64,000 bases of DNA from Dryomyza anilis (lineage: Eukaryota > Arthropoda > Insecta > Diptera > Dryomyzidae), in assembly GCA_951804985.1 (NCBI GenBank), contig OX638135.1, forward strand, positions 40,037,117 to 40,101,116, given 5' to 3'. Shown here piece by piece: positions 20,277-31,646 of this stretch (position 1 is its first letter; each line of letters starts with the position of its first letter). The notes below the pieces were generated by a model. It was not told the DNA's origin, ran no database searches, and was given only the letters and a program-made list of their open reading frames with translations. Both the position numbers and the translations under genes were made by a program.

Positions 20277-23200
20277 GGCTATGGGGGCGATTATCACAAG
20301 GCAACGTGTCTGAGTGCTTCAACATGGCGAAGCCAGCGCAATCCTTGTCGGTGTCGTCTCAAGTCAACTCACTGGTCACCAGAATTGACAAATTGTCAAA
20401 TGGTGACACCTCCACTTCGGTGGAAGTCCTCCTCGTGGAAGTCCCTGGAAACGGCGCTCTACACCACCCGGTGTAGAAGTCGGCTAAAGTGAGTGGCGAG
20501 CATCTCCCTCAGAGTGAGGGTTCGTGCGTTGGGTTTGGGTCCCACCACGGAAAAAACCTATGCGCCCAATGAAAACAAAAAAGAAGCCTCGGATAACGAC
20601 CGATTACAACGATGACGACCCACGCAAACGTTTTAAGGACCATGATTTACGGATATGCACCTGGAATGTCCGGACCCTTTATAGGGAAGGTGCCTCTATC
20701 CAGCTGGCAGATGTCCTCGAAAAATATAAGGCTGACATCACCGCTATCCAGGAGATGCGATGGACGGGACAGGGCTGTTCGAAATAAGCGTCCTGTGATA
20801 TCTACTACAGCTGCCATGCGGAGAGACACGAATTTGGATGTGGATTTGTGGTCGGCAAGAGACTCCGCCACCTTGTCTCTAGGTTCACGCCCGTGGACGA
20901 AAGGCTGGCAACAATCCGCATCAAGGCTAAATATTTCCATATCAGCCTAATTTGTGCACACGCTCCGACGAACGAGAAAGATGACGAGACAAAAGAGCGC
21001 TTCTACGAGCGCCTAGACAACGCATACGAGCGCTGCCCCCGCCACGATATCAAAATCGTGCTAGGCGATTTTAACGCCAAGGTGGGCAGAGAAGCCATCT
21101 ATTGTCCCACAATCGGAAAATTTAGCCTCCATGCCAACACTTCCGATAACGGAACGAGGCTAATCGACTTCGCCGCAGCACGAAACATGGTAGTTAGTAG
21201 CACTAGATTCGAACATTTCGATATCCACAAGGCCACATGGTTTTCGCCCGATCAAAAAACTCGAAATCAAATTGATCACGTTGTGATTGACGGAAGGCAC
21301 TCTTCAAGCGTGATGGACGTACGCACTATCCGAGGTGCCAATATGGACTCGGATCATTACCTTGTAGCAGCCAAGGTCCGCACACGCTTAAGCGCTGCGA
21401 AGAACGTACGGAACCAAACGCAGAGAAAGCTAGACGTCGGAAAGCTGCAATCACAACAGACAACGCAAGCCTTTTCCACTCGACTCTCACACCTGCTTAG
21501 ACAAAGCACTCCTCCTCTCGATGATATAAGCGCGCAGTGGAATCATATCTCCTGCTCTATGCGTACGGCTGCCGAAGAGGTGCTTGGATTCCAACGCCCC
21601 CTGAGGAATCAGTGGTATGACCAAGAGTGTCGCGCGGCCACTGCAGAGAAAGACGCTGCGTACAAATCTACCCTGCAGTCAGTAGCTACGCGAGCTGCGA
21701 AGGAGCGATACAAAGAGAAGAGGAGGGAAGAGAGACGTCTTTTCAGGCGTAAAAAAAGCGAGGCAGAAAGACGTGAGTGTGAGGAGATTGAGATGCATGG
21801 GGACAGGAATGAGGCTCGAAAATTCTTCGAGAAAATAAGACGCCTAGCCGGAGGTTCGAAATCCGGAGCCTCTTCCTGTAAAGATGAGAACGGAAATCTA
21901 GTGACAGATATCCAGAGCACACTGAAAATATGGAGGGATCACTTCTCTAAACTGCTGACCGGTGATGATGACCTCAATTCCACCGATAGAGAAGCAAACC
22001 CGGCAACCCCAGTATTTGATGACGACGTTGAGATTCCGCCACCCGACCATGACGAGGTCAGAACAGCCATTGCTCGGCTGAAAAACAACAAAGCCGCAGG
22101 TGCTGATGGCCTGCCTGCTGAATTGTTTAAGACCGGAGGCGAAGAGCTAATAGAGAGCATGCACGAGCTCGTAAGCAGAATATGGTCGGATGAAAGCATG
22201 CCAAGTGACTGGAACCTCAGTGTACTCTGCCCAATCCTTAAGAAAGGGGATCCCACTATCTGCGCCAACTACCGTGGGATCAGCCTACTCAATATCGCAT
22301 ACAAGGTTCTATCGAGCGTATTATGTGAAAGACTGAAGCCCATCGTCAACAGACTGATTGGACCTTATTAGTGCGGCTTCAGACCTGGAAAATCCACCAT
22401 AGACCAGATTTTCACATTGCGCCTAATCCAGGAAAAGACCCTAGAAAAACAGATCGACACCTACCACCTATTAGTCGACTGTAAAGCCGCCTTCGACACT
22501 CCGATAAGGGAACGATTATACGCCGCAATGTCTGAGTTCGGTATACCTGCGAAACTTATAAGGCTTTGCAGGATGACCCTGAGCAACACACGTTGCTCAG
22601 TGAGAATAGGAAAAGACCTCTCCGAGCCATTTCATACCGAACGAGGTTTCAGACAGGGTGACTCCCTATCGTGCGACTTTTTTAACTTATTGATGGAGAA
22701 AATAGTTCGAGCTGCCGAACTCCGTCAAAGCGGCACTATCCTCAACAAAAGTGTCATGCTGCTCGCATATGCCGACGATATTGATATCATTGGCAGGAGC
22801 ACACGATCAGTCAGCGCAGCATTCTCCAGATTGGAGAAAGAGTCGCGTCGAATGGGTCTAGCGGTGAACGAGGACAAGACGAAGTTCCTTGTGTCAACAA
22901 GCAAAAAAGAGTCCGTGCGTCTTGGACAAAAAGCTGATTTTGACACCCACAAGTTCGACATTGTGAAGGACTTCGTCTATCTGGGATCCAGCGTAAACAG
23001 CAACAACGACGTCAGCCTGGAGATCAAACGGAGAATAACTCTTGCCAACAGGTGCTACTTTGGGCTCAGTAGGCAATTGAGAAGCAGAGCCCTCTCTCGC
23101 CGGACAAAAATAACGCTCTACAAGTCACTCATCATGCCCGTCCTACTTTATGGTGCAGAAACATGGACGCTGGCCACCACCGATGAGAGAGTACTGGGAG

Positions 23201-23590
23201 CGTTCGAGAGAAAGATTCTCCGTAAAATCTTTGGCCCTATCTGCTTTACTAACGAGTATCGAATCAGGATGAACCACGAGCTATATGAGTTATTCGACGA
23301 CATTGACATAGTCAAGCGCATCAAGATCCAGCGGCTTCGCTGGCTAGGTCATGTCGAACGAATGGATGAAAACACTCCAGCCAAGAAGGTGCTTGAATCG
23401 AAACTCGAAGGTGGACAGCGTAGAAGAGGGCGTCCAAATCTGCGTTGGAAAGACCAAGTTGAGGACAACCTGGCAACGCTTGGTATTTCTAACTGGCGTC
23501 AGCGCGCGCAAAGCAGATCCGACTGGCGCGGCTTCATCTCAGCGGCCAAAACCGACCCACGGTTGTAAGGGCCATTTAAGTAAGTAAGTA
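20272..23590 (+). mobile_element. RTE-clade LINE, almost complete
   Basis: A single long ORF (20524-23568) with endonuclease and RT but no RNase H, a short 5' region (20272-20523) and a very short 3' end finishing in AAGTAAGTAAGTA repeats. A tiny 3' UTR ending in short tandem repeats is typical of RTE elements. GC content and codon use differ sharply from the AT-rich flanks. Confidence 0.88.
20524..23568 (+). pseudogene. RTE endonuclease-reverse transcriptase, two in-frame stops
   Basis: About 1,015 codons in one uninterrupted frame apart from TAA at 20785-20787 and TAG at 22369-22371 (the latter where the family has Gln before CGFRPGKST). Order: endonuclease (ICTWNVRTL, QEMRW, GDFNAKVG, NQIDHVVID, DSDHYLV), linker with basic coiled-coil-like stretch (about 21690-21850), RT (AAGADGLPAELF, YRGISLLN, CGFRPGKST, GFRQGDSLS, AYADDIDIIG at about 22765-22790), thumb, and the RTE C-terminal block RWLGHVERMD...RGRPNLRWKDQV. 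No frameshift was seen. Only two point mutations separate it from an open frame, so it is young. Antisense frames here are shadows. Confidence 0.88.
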
Positions 23591-23610
23591 TATATATATA
23601 AAAAAATATA

Positions 23611-23768
23611 TAGATTAATGAATTGAAAGAATAGGTAAATTAAATATTTTGAAATGTATTTATTATTGCACTCTTATATAAATAAAAATATGTGTATGAA
23701 TAGTTGAAAAATCAACCATTAATTAATGAGATGAAAAAAAGGAAAATTATATATATATTGAAATTATT
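23611..23768 (-). repeat. Right inverted-repeat arm flanking the RTE LINE
   Basis: Reverse complement of 20037-20197. Part of it (CTCTTATATAAATA...GTGTATGAATAGTTG, 23671-23708) is repeated in direct orientation at about 23780-23815, so the right side holds an extra partial unit. Confidence 0.75.
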
Positions 23769-24064
23769 TCTTATTGTGCTCTTATATAAATACAAAGATG
23801 TGCATGAATAGTTGTAGAAGTTGGTACTGTACGTGAACTTCCTGTTTTTGAATTTCCATCAAAGAATATAAAATGTTCATTTATATTGATAAAAGAAGTA
23901 TAGTGACCTACAGAATTTTTTTGTACAAGTTTCGTCCACAAGAACAGTTTCAATTAATACCTGTGGCCCATACATGATTGCTTTTATTTTATTTGTATTG
24001 CAGCATTGTGACGTTTCGGATGTGTTGCATACGACTGCTGTCGAAAGCTGATGAAATCCATTTA
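23769..24064. other. Intergenic sequence
   Basis: Contains the partial second copy of the arm sequence (about 23769-23815). ORFs at 23771-24186 have no recognisable features and run into neighbouring elements. Confidence 0.5.
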
Positions 24065-24072
24065 ATTTTAAC
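24065..24072 (+). repeat. 8-bp target-site duplication (left) of a hAT-like element
   Basis: ATTTTAAC here and again at 31287-31294, directly outside the 14-bp terminal inverted repeats CAAGGATTGAAACC (24073-24086) and GGTTTCAATCCTTG (31273-31286). Confidence 0.75.
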
Positions 24073-24135
24073 CAAGGATTGAAACCTAAACGAATAACGG
24101 TTTCGATTTCGGTTTTTTCCGCGTTTCGGTTTCGG

Positions 24136-24530
24136 ATCACTTATATCAACTGCTGAATTACTACAATTTATCTTTACAATGTTCACTCACGAGACGCACT
24201 AGTTCACTATTAAATCACAACTGAAGTGCTGTACCTCAGATGCGGCTCCCTTATATACTGCATTCATCAGTTCGACACATCTTCGACACAGCTTCGACGT
24301 GTTTCGAGAACCTTCTACTCGTTTCGTGAATGACGCATGCTATTGGCATCTCATTCGCACTTATGTGTTTTAATGCGCTGATCTTCCATCTCTTTCTCGC
24401 ACACTGCCTCAGTGCGCTGAATGATCTTCCGTCTCTTTCTAACACATGCTTAGTGCGCTGAATTGTCTTGCGTCTCATTAATTATTGTTGATTGCTTGCA
24501 CTATGGGGCAAATTACATCTTTTCGTAACA
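24136..24530 (-). repeat. 3' LTR (truncated)
   Basis: Begins on the minus strand with TGTTACGAAAAGATG at 24530. It includes two GGAAGATCA-type repeats, TCGAAAC repeats and a TATA box (minus GCAGTATATAAGGG, about 24262-24249). It breaks off at about 24136 where AACCG repeats of the host hAT element begin; the 5' LTR continues for about 150 bp more. Confidence 0.85.
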
Positions 24531-24545
24531 CTGCCCTCCACCTAA
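24531..24545 (-). other. Polypurine tract
   Basis: Minus strand AGGTGGAGGGCAG directly before the 3' LTR, the primer for plus-strand DNA synthesis in LTR elements. Confidence 0.7.
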
Positions 24546-24836
24546 ATCTGTTCGTCCCGAACAGATGTTAATCCTCTCTCTCTCTGAATGGCGCCAACCT
24601 TTCTAAATGTACTACTTTCATTTTTCGTCTAACGCCCGCAGTATTCTGAATACGATACACTACATCATTAATTCTTTTAATTATCTTATATGGTCCTTCC
24701 TTTGCGGGTTATAGAGCAAAACAAGCTCTCCTTCCGTAAATCCCTCTGAATTTGTGCGCAAGTCGTATCTGGCCTTCATCTTATCGCTCGCAAATTGTGT
24801 ACGCTGTCTTACAAATTGATGCACTTCGTTCATTTC

Positions 24837-27235
24837 TTAACTTTTTCTGGAAACATAATTATGTATAGGAATTCCAGCTGAAGGACTCGCACCAAACTTT
24901 AAATCCGCAGGTAATCTTAAGTCTGTTCCAAAAACAATTTTAGATGGTGAAGCTGCTGTGGTATCATGAACCGCCGTTCGATAAGCCATGAGAAATAGTG
25001 GTATGTGTGTATCCCAATCTTTTTGATTTTTATTAACCACTTTTCTGAGATACTCTTCCAAAGTCCGATTGAATCTCTCCACCATGCCGTCTGATTGCGG
25101 GTGCAAAGGCGTTGTCCGTGTTTTGTGTATGTTGAGGACTTTACATACTTCCTTAAAAACTGCAGACTCAAAATTTCTTCCTTGGTATGAATGCAAATCC
25201 AACGGTACTCCAAAACGGCTTACCCAGTTGTTAACTAATGCATCCGCAACTGTTGTGGCTTCTTGATTCGGCATGGGATACACTTCAGGCCACTTGCTGA
25301 AGTAGTCAATGACGACAAGGACATACTTATTACCCGCGTCACTGATTGGAAACGGTCCGGCTACATCCATTGCAGTACGCTCGAATGGTGCTCCCACGTT
25401 GTACTGATGCATTCTGCCGCGACTTCTGACTGTTGATCCTTTTGCTGGTACACATTGTGGACAACTGCGAATCCAATCGGCAGCTGACTCTTGGCATCCA
25501 ACCCAATAAAAACGTTTCTTTACTTTTTCGACCGTTTTATTTATACCTAAATGACCTCCACTAGATCCACAATGGTATTCCGCTAATATCTCTTTTACTT
25601 TTGACTTGGGAACAACGATCAAATTTCGAGCGGATCTGCCATCTTCGCTTTCCCAGGAGCGATATAAACAACCATTTTGCAGTTTTAAGCTCTGCCACTG
25701 TGCCCAGTAAGCTTTAGTTATTGGACTGTCGGCAGCTATATCTTCACATGATGGTTTTCTTTGCTGTTCCTTGAACATCATGATTTTTCTGAGATCGGGA
25801 TCAATCTTTTGATCAATTTGAATTTGGTCCGGAGTCCATTTTTCATCGGGTAAAACATTCAGCAAACGAATATCAATTAAGTTTTCTTTTCCTTCCGCTC
25901 TTAGGCAATGTCTGCTTTCAAGTTTACAAGGACGCTGTGACAGAGTATCTGTATTTCCATGATTTCCTCCTTTACGATGTTCGATTGAGAAATCGTAGCT
26001 CTGTAATCGTTCTATCCAACGCGCAATTTGGCCTTCCGGATATTTGAACTGAAGTAACCATCGTAGTGCTGCGTGATCGGTTCTCAAGTGAAACTGTTGT
26101 CCGTACAGATACTTATGGAAATTTTTCACACTTTCAATTACAGCAAGAAGCTCCCTCCTGGTGACACAGTAATTTCGCTCGGGCTTGGACAATGTTTTAC
26201 TGTAGTATGCGATACTTTTTCCTGCCCATTGATTAGTTAAGAGAGAGAACTCCGCCTATTCCGTATCCGCTTGCATCCGTACCAAGTATAAATTTCTCAC
26301 CTGGAATTGGATACGCAAGAATTGGTGCCGGGCACAGTAGATCTTTTAATTTCAAAAACGCCCTTTCTTGACCATCACCCCATTGAAATGCGCGGTTCTT
26401 TCTTGTCAATTCGTGAAGACTGCTAGCAACATTGGCGAAACCTGGAACAAATCGCCTGCAGTATGTACAAAGCCCCCAGGAAACTTCGAAGGTCATGTAG
26501 GTTCTGTGGTCTGGGCCACTCTTTTACGGCAACTATTTTATCCTCGTCGGTATGTATACCTTCTTTGGTAACTCGATGACCCAGATATTTGACTTCTTTC
26601 TTAAAAAGTGAACATTTCTTTGGGCTAAGTTTCAGTCCCGCACTTTCCAATCGAAGAAAAACTTCTTCTAGATTTCTTAGACGTTCGTTGAAATCCTTGC
26701 CCATAACAATTATGTCCTCAAGGTATACCAGGCATGTTTTCCAGTGTAAACCTTTTAATACGTGCTCCATTAACTGCTCGAATGTAGCTTGGGCATTGCA
26801 CAGTCCAAATGGCATTACCAGAAATTGCCATAGTCCATCGCCAGTACTGAATGCAGTCTTCTCTCGATCGTTCTTATCGATTTCTACCTGCCAGTAACCG
26901 CTTTGCAAGTCTAACGTAGAAAACCATTTTGCATTAGAGAATGTTTCCAAGGTATCGTCGATTCTAGGCAATGGATAGCTATCCTTCTTGGTTACATCAT
27001 TTAACTTTCGGTAATCAACGCAAAACCGCGTACTACCATCCTTATTTTTAACCAACACCACTGGTGAGCTCCATGGGCTTTCTGATGGTTTCACGACACC
27101 ATTTTTGTCCATCTCTTCGACTAAATGTGACACTTTATCCCGTTTGGCAAGTGGTACTCTTCGCGGTGCTTGACGAATTGGTTTAGAGGCACAAGTGTCT
27201 ATTCGATGTTTTACGATGGAAGTTCTTCCTGGCCT
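24837..27235 (-). pseudogene. gypsy-type pol: reverse transcriptase, RNase H, integrase (inactive)
   Basis: RT (27235 to about 26430): WSSPVVLVKNKDG, FCVDYRKLND, FSTLDLQSGYWQ, MPFGLCNAQATF, and an active site reading YLEDI where the family has YLDDI. Frameshifts near 26440 and 26230 separate the RT tail and the start of RNase H. The open frame 26192-24837 holds RNase H (TRRELLAV, LRTDHAAL) and integrase with the zinc-binding H-H-C-C region (GGHLGINK...CPQC), DVAGPFP for the first Asp, LHSYQGRNFES where the second catalytic Asp should be (Tyr instead), and SDGMVERFNRTLEE with the Glu. So RT and integrase both have altered catalytic positions. Confidence 0.88.
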
Positions 27236-27385
27236 TTAGTAGCGAATACAAACCAGTGTTTATCAATTAGTTGTTGTACTTTACCCTTTTCTTTGGCAGT
27301 CAAATCCTTGGTCCAATCTTTTATAAAAGCTTGAGCAGATTTATTATCTATTTGCGGTGTATTGTTGATTTTTGATTGACTTGCT

Positions 27386-29149
27386 TTACAATTTATTATC
27401 GCAGATGCCTCTTGTTCCCTTTTTAATTAGTTTGGGCGAGTTTTCCATGTTAAGAACTCTTATTGGAACAACTTTGTCTTTTGTTGCTTCAACTAATGTT
27501 CTTCCGACAACAATATTACTTCTGCTCATTTGCTCATCATTCGCTTCTATAACCCACAACTTGCTTATCCCACTATCTCCATGTAATTTCGCCCAAACAA
27601 TTGCTTCTGAATTAGGTGGTATTTTTCTATTTTTATGAGCGATAACTAGTTTAATTTTCGGGCTCTGGTCACAATCAATGTTTAGTTGGATCTCTGTGTT
27701 GGCATAACTCAAAAATTTTTGTTTACGATAGTCACGTGCCATATGCCCATATGTATCACAGTTGTAACATTTACCTTTGAATTGGGTATCTTTGTTGGCT
27801 GATGTGTGTTCGGTTTTAACGCCTGCTTTAACTGCTTGGCACACTACTTGAAATAAATCATCGTTCTCCACATCAATTGTACGCGCCTTTGGATCCGATC
27901 GGCACAACGCATTTGCTGTCTCCTGTGTTAGAGCGATGGTAACCGTTTCCGTAAATGTTATCTTGGGCGCAATCACTGTTGCACGTTTTGTCTCCTGATC
28001 GCGTATTCCATTAACAAACGTTTCGATTTTGCACTTTTCTATGAAATCACTTGCTGAATCTGAATACGACAAATGCGCAAGCCTCTCGATGTCCACTGCA
28101 TACGCCTGCAATGTTTCACCATTTCTTTGCATTCGGCCCTTTAGTTCCATTCTGTAGATCTGCTTCATGTGATCACTTCCATATTTCCGTTGCAGTGCAG
28201 CCATAATCGCTGTGTAACTGTTTCTATCGCTTTCTGGAACAGTCTGCAATACTTCGGCTGCGCCTCCTTTTAGCGCCACGATAAGTGCGGCTACGCTGTC
28301 CTCATTGTTCCACCGATTACTTACAGACGTGGTCTCAAATTGCAGCTTGAAAATGTTGAACGCTGTAGTGCCATCGTAAATCGGTGACTTTAGTCTCGTA
28401 CCACTAACAAAATGCTGTGTGGGTCCATTTAACTGCAATATATCGAAGTCCTTTTGAATATTCTGTAGCTTTTTGTCGATTCCATGATATTTCTCATCAA
28501 CGTTATTTTCCAATCTTTGAATCTTATCGTCTACGCTCACTTCCATCTCATTTACATGTGCCTCAAGCACCTTTACTTTGACTTGGAGCGTATTCGAAAC
28601 TTCCAGAAGTTGCTTCGAATGTTCCTGCATCTTTTCCTCCATTTATATTTGATGTTTGTTGGAATTCTCTAGAAGTTTCTGTTCCATTTTTCTGGAATTT
28701 TCTTGACATTTCTGCTCCATTTTGTTGGCATTTTCTTGAAGTTTCTGTTCAATTTGGTTGGAATTTTCTTGAAGCTTCTGTTCCATTTTGTTGGAATTTT
28801 CTTGAATCTTCTGTTCCATTTTGTTGGAATTTTCTTGAAATTTTTGATCTAATTTGTTGGAATTTACTTGAAGCTGTTTTGAATTTTTTAGAAGCTGTTG
28901 TTGTATTGCTCCGAGCAACTGGCTCATATCAAAACTTTGGGACTGTACTTTTTGCTCCGTGTCCACACTTTTCGATGACGCTGTTGCAGCTTCCACTTCA
29001 AACTCGTGCTCTGAGAGGTCAATACCTTGGTTCTCTAATTCTTCCATTAGACGCTTTTGTAGCTCTACTTTCGTACCTACAGTTGGAAGATTATGAATCG
29101 CCAGTTCCTTCTTTAGCTGGTCGACTTTAAGTTGTTCGAATTTAACCAT
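27386..29149 (-). pseudogene. gypsy-type gag with N-terminal SAP-like domain; one stop
   Basis: 588 codons from ATG 29149, interrupted by TAA at 28645-28643 (followed in frame by ATG 28642). Residues about 4-40 (LKVDQLKKELAIHNL...GTKVELQKRL) fit a SAP DNA-binding motif. About residues 90-168 form tandem 11-residue repeats around ENSNKMEQKLQ, a hendecad coiled coil. The capsid-like region follows the stop. The zinc knuckle reads CYNC-DTYG-H-MARD-Y, the last Cys replaced by Tyr. Right after the knuckle comes a segment (PPNSEAIV...SNIVVGRTLV...PIRVLN) that in relatives lies between protease and RT, so the protease appears deleted. Confidence 0.8.
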
Positions 29150-29160
29150 TTTGTATCACA

Positions 29161-29179
29161 ATCCCACTTCTGACACCAA
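29161..29179 (-). other. Primer-binding site (tRNA-Leu type)
   Basis: Minus strand TTGGTGTCAGAAGTGGGAT immediately follows the 5' LTR. It is complementary to the 3' end of a tRNA-Leu (…CCCACTTCTGACACCA), the primer for minus-strand synthesis. Confidence 0.75.
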
Positions 29180-29710
29180 TGTTACGAAAATTCAGTCTAC
29201 GGAAAACTGTTCTACGAGTTCGTATAGCTGGATTGTGTACAAAATAAAAACGCACTTATATTTGGTTTTAACTAGTATTATTTCAACTAGTATTAATTAA
29301 CTTTATTAATTTAAATAACAACTTAAAGAATAATCACTTGTATCAACTGCTGAATTACTACAATTTATCTTTACAATGTTCACTCACGAGACGCACTAGT
29401 TCACTATTAAATCACAACTAAAGTGCTGTACCTCAGATGCGGCTCCCTTATATACTGCATGCATCAGTTCGATACGTTTCGACAAGTTTCGACAAGTTTC
29501 GACTTGTTTCGAGAACCTTGTACTCGTTTCGTGAATGACGCATGCTATTGGCATCTCATTCGCACTCATGTGTTTTAATGCGCTGATCTTCCATCTCTTT
29601 CTCGCACACTGCCTCAGTGCGCTGAATGATCTTCCGTTTCTTTCTAACACATGCTTAGTGCGCTGAATTGTCTTGCGTCTCATTAACTATTGTTACACCT
29701 TTTCGTAACT
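29180..29710 (-). repeat. 5' LTR
   Basis: Runs on the minus strand from GTTACGAAAAGGTG (29709) to CTGAATTTTCGTAACA (29180). Short inverted ends GTTACGAAAA/TTTTCGTAAC, TATA box (minus GCAGTATATAAGGG, about 29458-29445), and tandem AAACTTGTCG / TTTCGACAAG units in U3. Differs from the 3' LTR by scattered substitutions, so insertion is not recent. Confidence 0.85.
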
Positions 29711-31134
29711 ATATGAATTGCAAAGAAGAAGAATTTTGTACAATTTTTATCCATAAAAGCCAAAGAAATTAAATTTCAACAATTCAGTGAACTGCAATAT
29801 ATGTAAAATAGTGATGATTATTTGCAAGAGCAAGGCAAGAAATGGTAATCTTGTTCTTGGTCTTGTTCTTACACGCTGAGTCTTGCTCTTGCATAGGTAC
29901 ATATGATCTTGTTCTTGCAATACGTTTCTTTCTCTTGCTTGCAAGAATCTTGCAAAATTTCACTTTATAAATTTTAAATAAAAGATCGAAGACAAATATC
30001 TTAAACTGCATATTTATTATGAAAACGAATATAATTTGAACACAAATTCAACAAAAAATAAATTATTTTACTAACAAAAAAAAATTTGAATTATATTTTA
30101 AAAGAATTAACTAATAAAAAATAATTGTATAAATGAAGTGATGTTGACAAGACAATTCAAAATCTTAAATGAACATAATATGTTCAATGTATATTATACA
30201 TTCATAATAAATATAAGGAATATTTCGTATCAGAGATTAAAAAAAATCCGTATGCTACACGTACCGTATGTAAAGAGAACACAAATAATATCTTGCAGGG
30301 TAACATTTTTCTTTGCGAACACAAACTCAAACGATACAAAGCGAACACTAACAGAAAGAAGAGAATACAACAATAACGAATAACAATTCGTATATACACA
30401 CTTTCACAACGACAACTCTTCGTTGCTTTCCGGAATCATCGCATGGCAACAAACAGACGCATGAGAACAGACAGACGCATAACAACGGACAGACGCATGA
30501 CAGTAGACAGTCGCATGACACCACACTTCATGTATGTATTTTGTACAGCTATCTAGTTGGCAACAACAACGAGTTTTCTTTGTGGTACGAAAAATTCTCC
30601 GCCAAAAATTCTATCAAAAGCTTGGATGCTGCTTTATTTCCATTCTGTTGTTTTTGCACTTTCAAACGAATCAGCGGATTTGTGAAAAAAAGAAAAACAC
30701 AAGAAACCATATATAAGCTAAATGAGGTACACTGTGAAAATGTTCATATATTATTTTTTTTTGTTTTATAAGTTGAATGAAATAATGCACATAGAACTTA
30801 ACTTAAGTAAACTTCATGATTTTACAATTAACAAAAAAACTATGTATAAAAGTAAAACAAAAATAATAATGTGCATAGAACAGTGCATATGCACAACCGA
30901 TGTACGAACTAGCGTAGCGATGAAAAGCGAAAAAAACATTGTTTTATCTATCTTATTGAAGCGACTTTTGAAGATATTTACCGCTACAAAAGTGCTTCAC
31001 AGGCCTTATTTTTAAGATGCTTGTATTCTTTAGCTTTGAAAAATGTTGGGAACTCAAAATTTTATTAAATGACATTTTACTTAAGATCTTCTATATAAAA
31101 TAAAATATGTTTTTCTGTTTCTATTTATAGGTAC
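29711..31134. other. Interior of the hAT-like element, no gene recognised
   Basis: Contains a degenerate TCTTGTTCTTG/CAAGAGCAAG repeat patch (about 29825-29950) and four imperfect ACAGACGCATGA units (about 30445-30520). ORFs at 30138-31015 are AT-driven and show no domain. Confidence 0.55.
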
Positions 31135-31286
31135 TTTTTAAAAACCGTTTTAAACCGGTATAAAACCGAAACCGTTTATTTCGGTTTTGGATATCGGTTT
31201 ATTTCTGATTTTCGTATAACGGTTTCGGTTTTAAAAATGAAACGGTTTTAAAAGGATATCGGTTTCGGTTACGGTTTCAATCCTTG
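31135..31286. repeat. AACCG-type subterminal repeats, right end of the hAT-like element
   Basis: Degenerate (CGGTTT / AAACCG) units ending in the TIR GGTTTCAATCCTTG. Similar repeat patches occur at 24087-24135, 43668-43810 and 62040-62103. Confidence 0.65.
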
Positions 31287-31294
31287 ATTTTAAC
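31287..31294 (+). repeat. 8-bp target-site duplication (right) of the hAT-like element
   Basis: ATTTTAAC, identical to 24065-24072. Confidence 0.75.
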
Positions 31295-31646
31295 ACATTA
31301 TGGTTAACGCTTAGTATATTTATATTTCTTGAAATGTGATTTCTTGAAATGTGATTGCCCCAATTTGCCGATATTTGTGGTCGCGTTAATTTTAATTACA
31401 TTGTTATGATTCGGATATATTTTCAGCTCATTTAATATTGTTGCTCTATGTTTAAAAAATTTTGATGTGAGTCCACTTTCTATGAGTATTTCTATGAGTA
31501 CTTGCATATGGGAATAGAATTGTATCTCAATTTTAAATTATATTCAGAATCGTTTTTAAGCATGTTGCAATAATTTGGCATATGCTGTCAAATCCGCAGG
31601 TATTTGTTATTACAAAAATATTATTGTTTATATGTACATTTGTGCA

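Larger units (their letters stand above)
24136..29710 (-). mobile_element. Ty3/gypsy-type LTR retrotransposon without env, inactive
   Basis: Order on the minus strand: 5' LTR (29710-29180), primer-binding site, gag (29149-27386), pol (about 27235-24837), polypurine tract, 3' LTR (24530-24136, missing about 150 bp of its end). No envelope gene. The primer-binding site matches tRNA-Leu, as in the mdg3/blastopia-like group; clade assignment is tentative. Multiple catalytic residues are lost (see gag and pol). Confidence 0.85.
24073..31286. mobile_element. Non-autonomous hAT-like element containing a nested gypsy element
   Basis: Perfect 14-bp terminal inverted repeats and an exact 8-bp target duplication define the ends, as expected for hAT transposons. 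Subterminal regions (24087-24135 and about 31135-31272) are made of degenerate AACCG/CGGTTT repeats. The gypsy-type element at 24136-29710 is nested inside, so the pre-insertion element was about 1.6 kb. No transposase ORF remains in the hAT part (29711-31286). Confidence 0.7.

Noticed and set aside
21609..22268. Antisense ORFs of about 100 codons
   Set aside because: Shadows of the RTE ORF, which has clear endonuclease and RT motifs.
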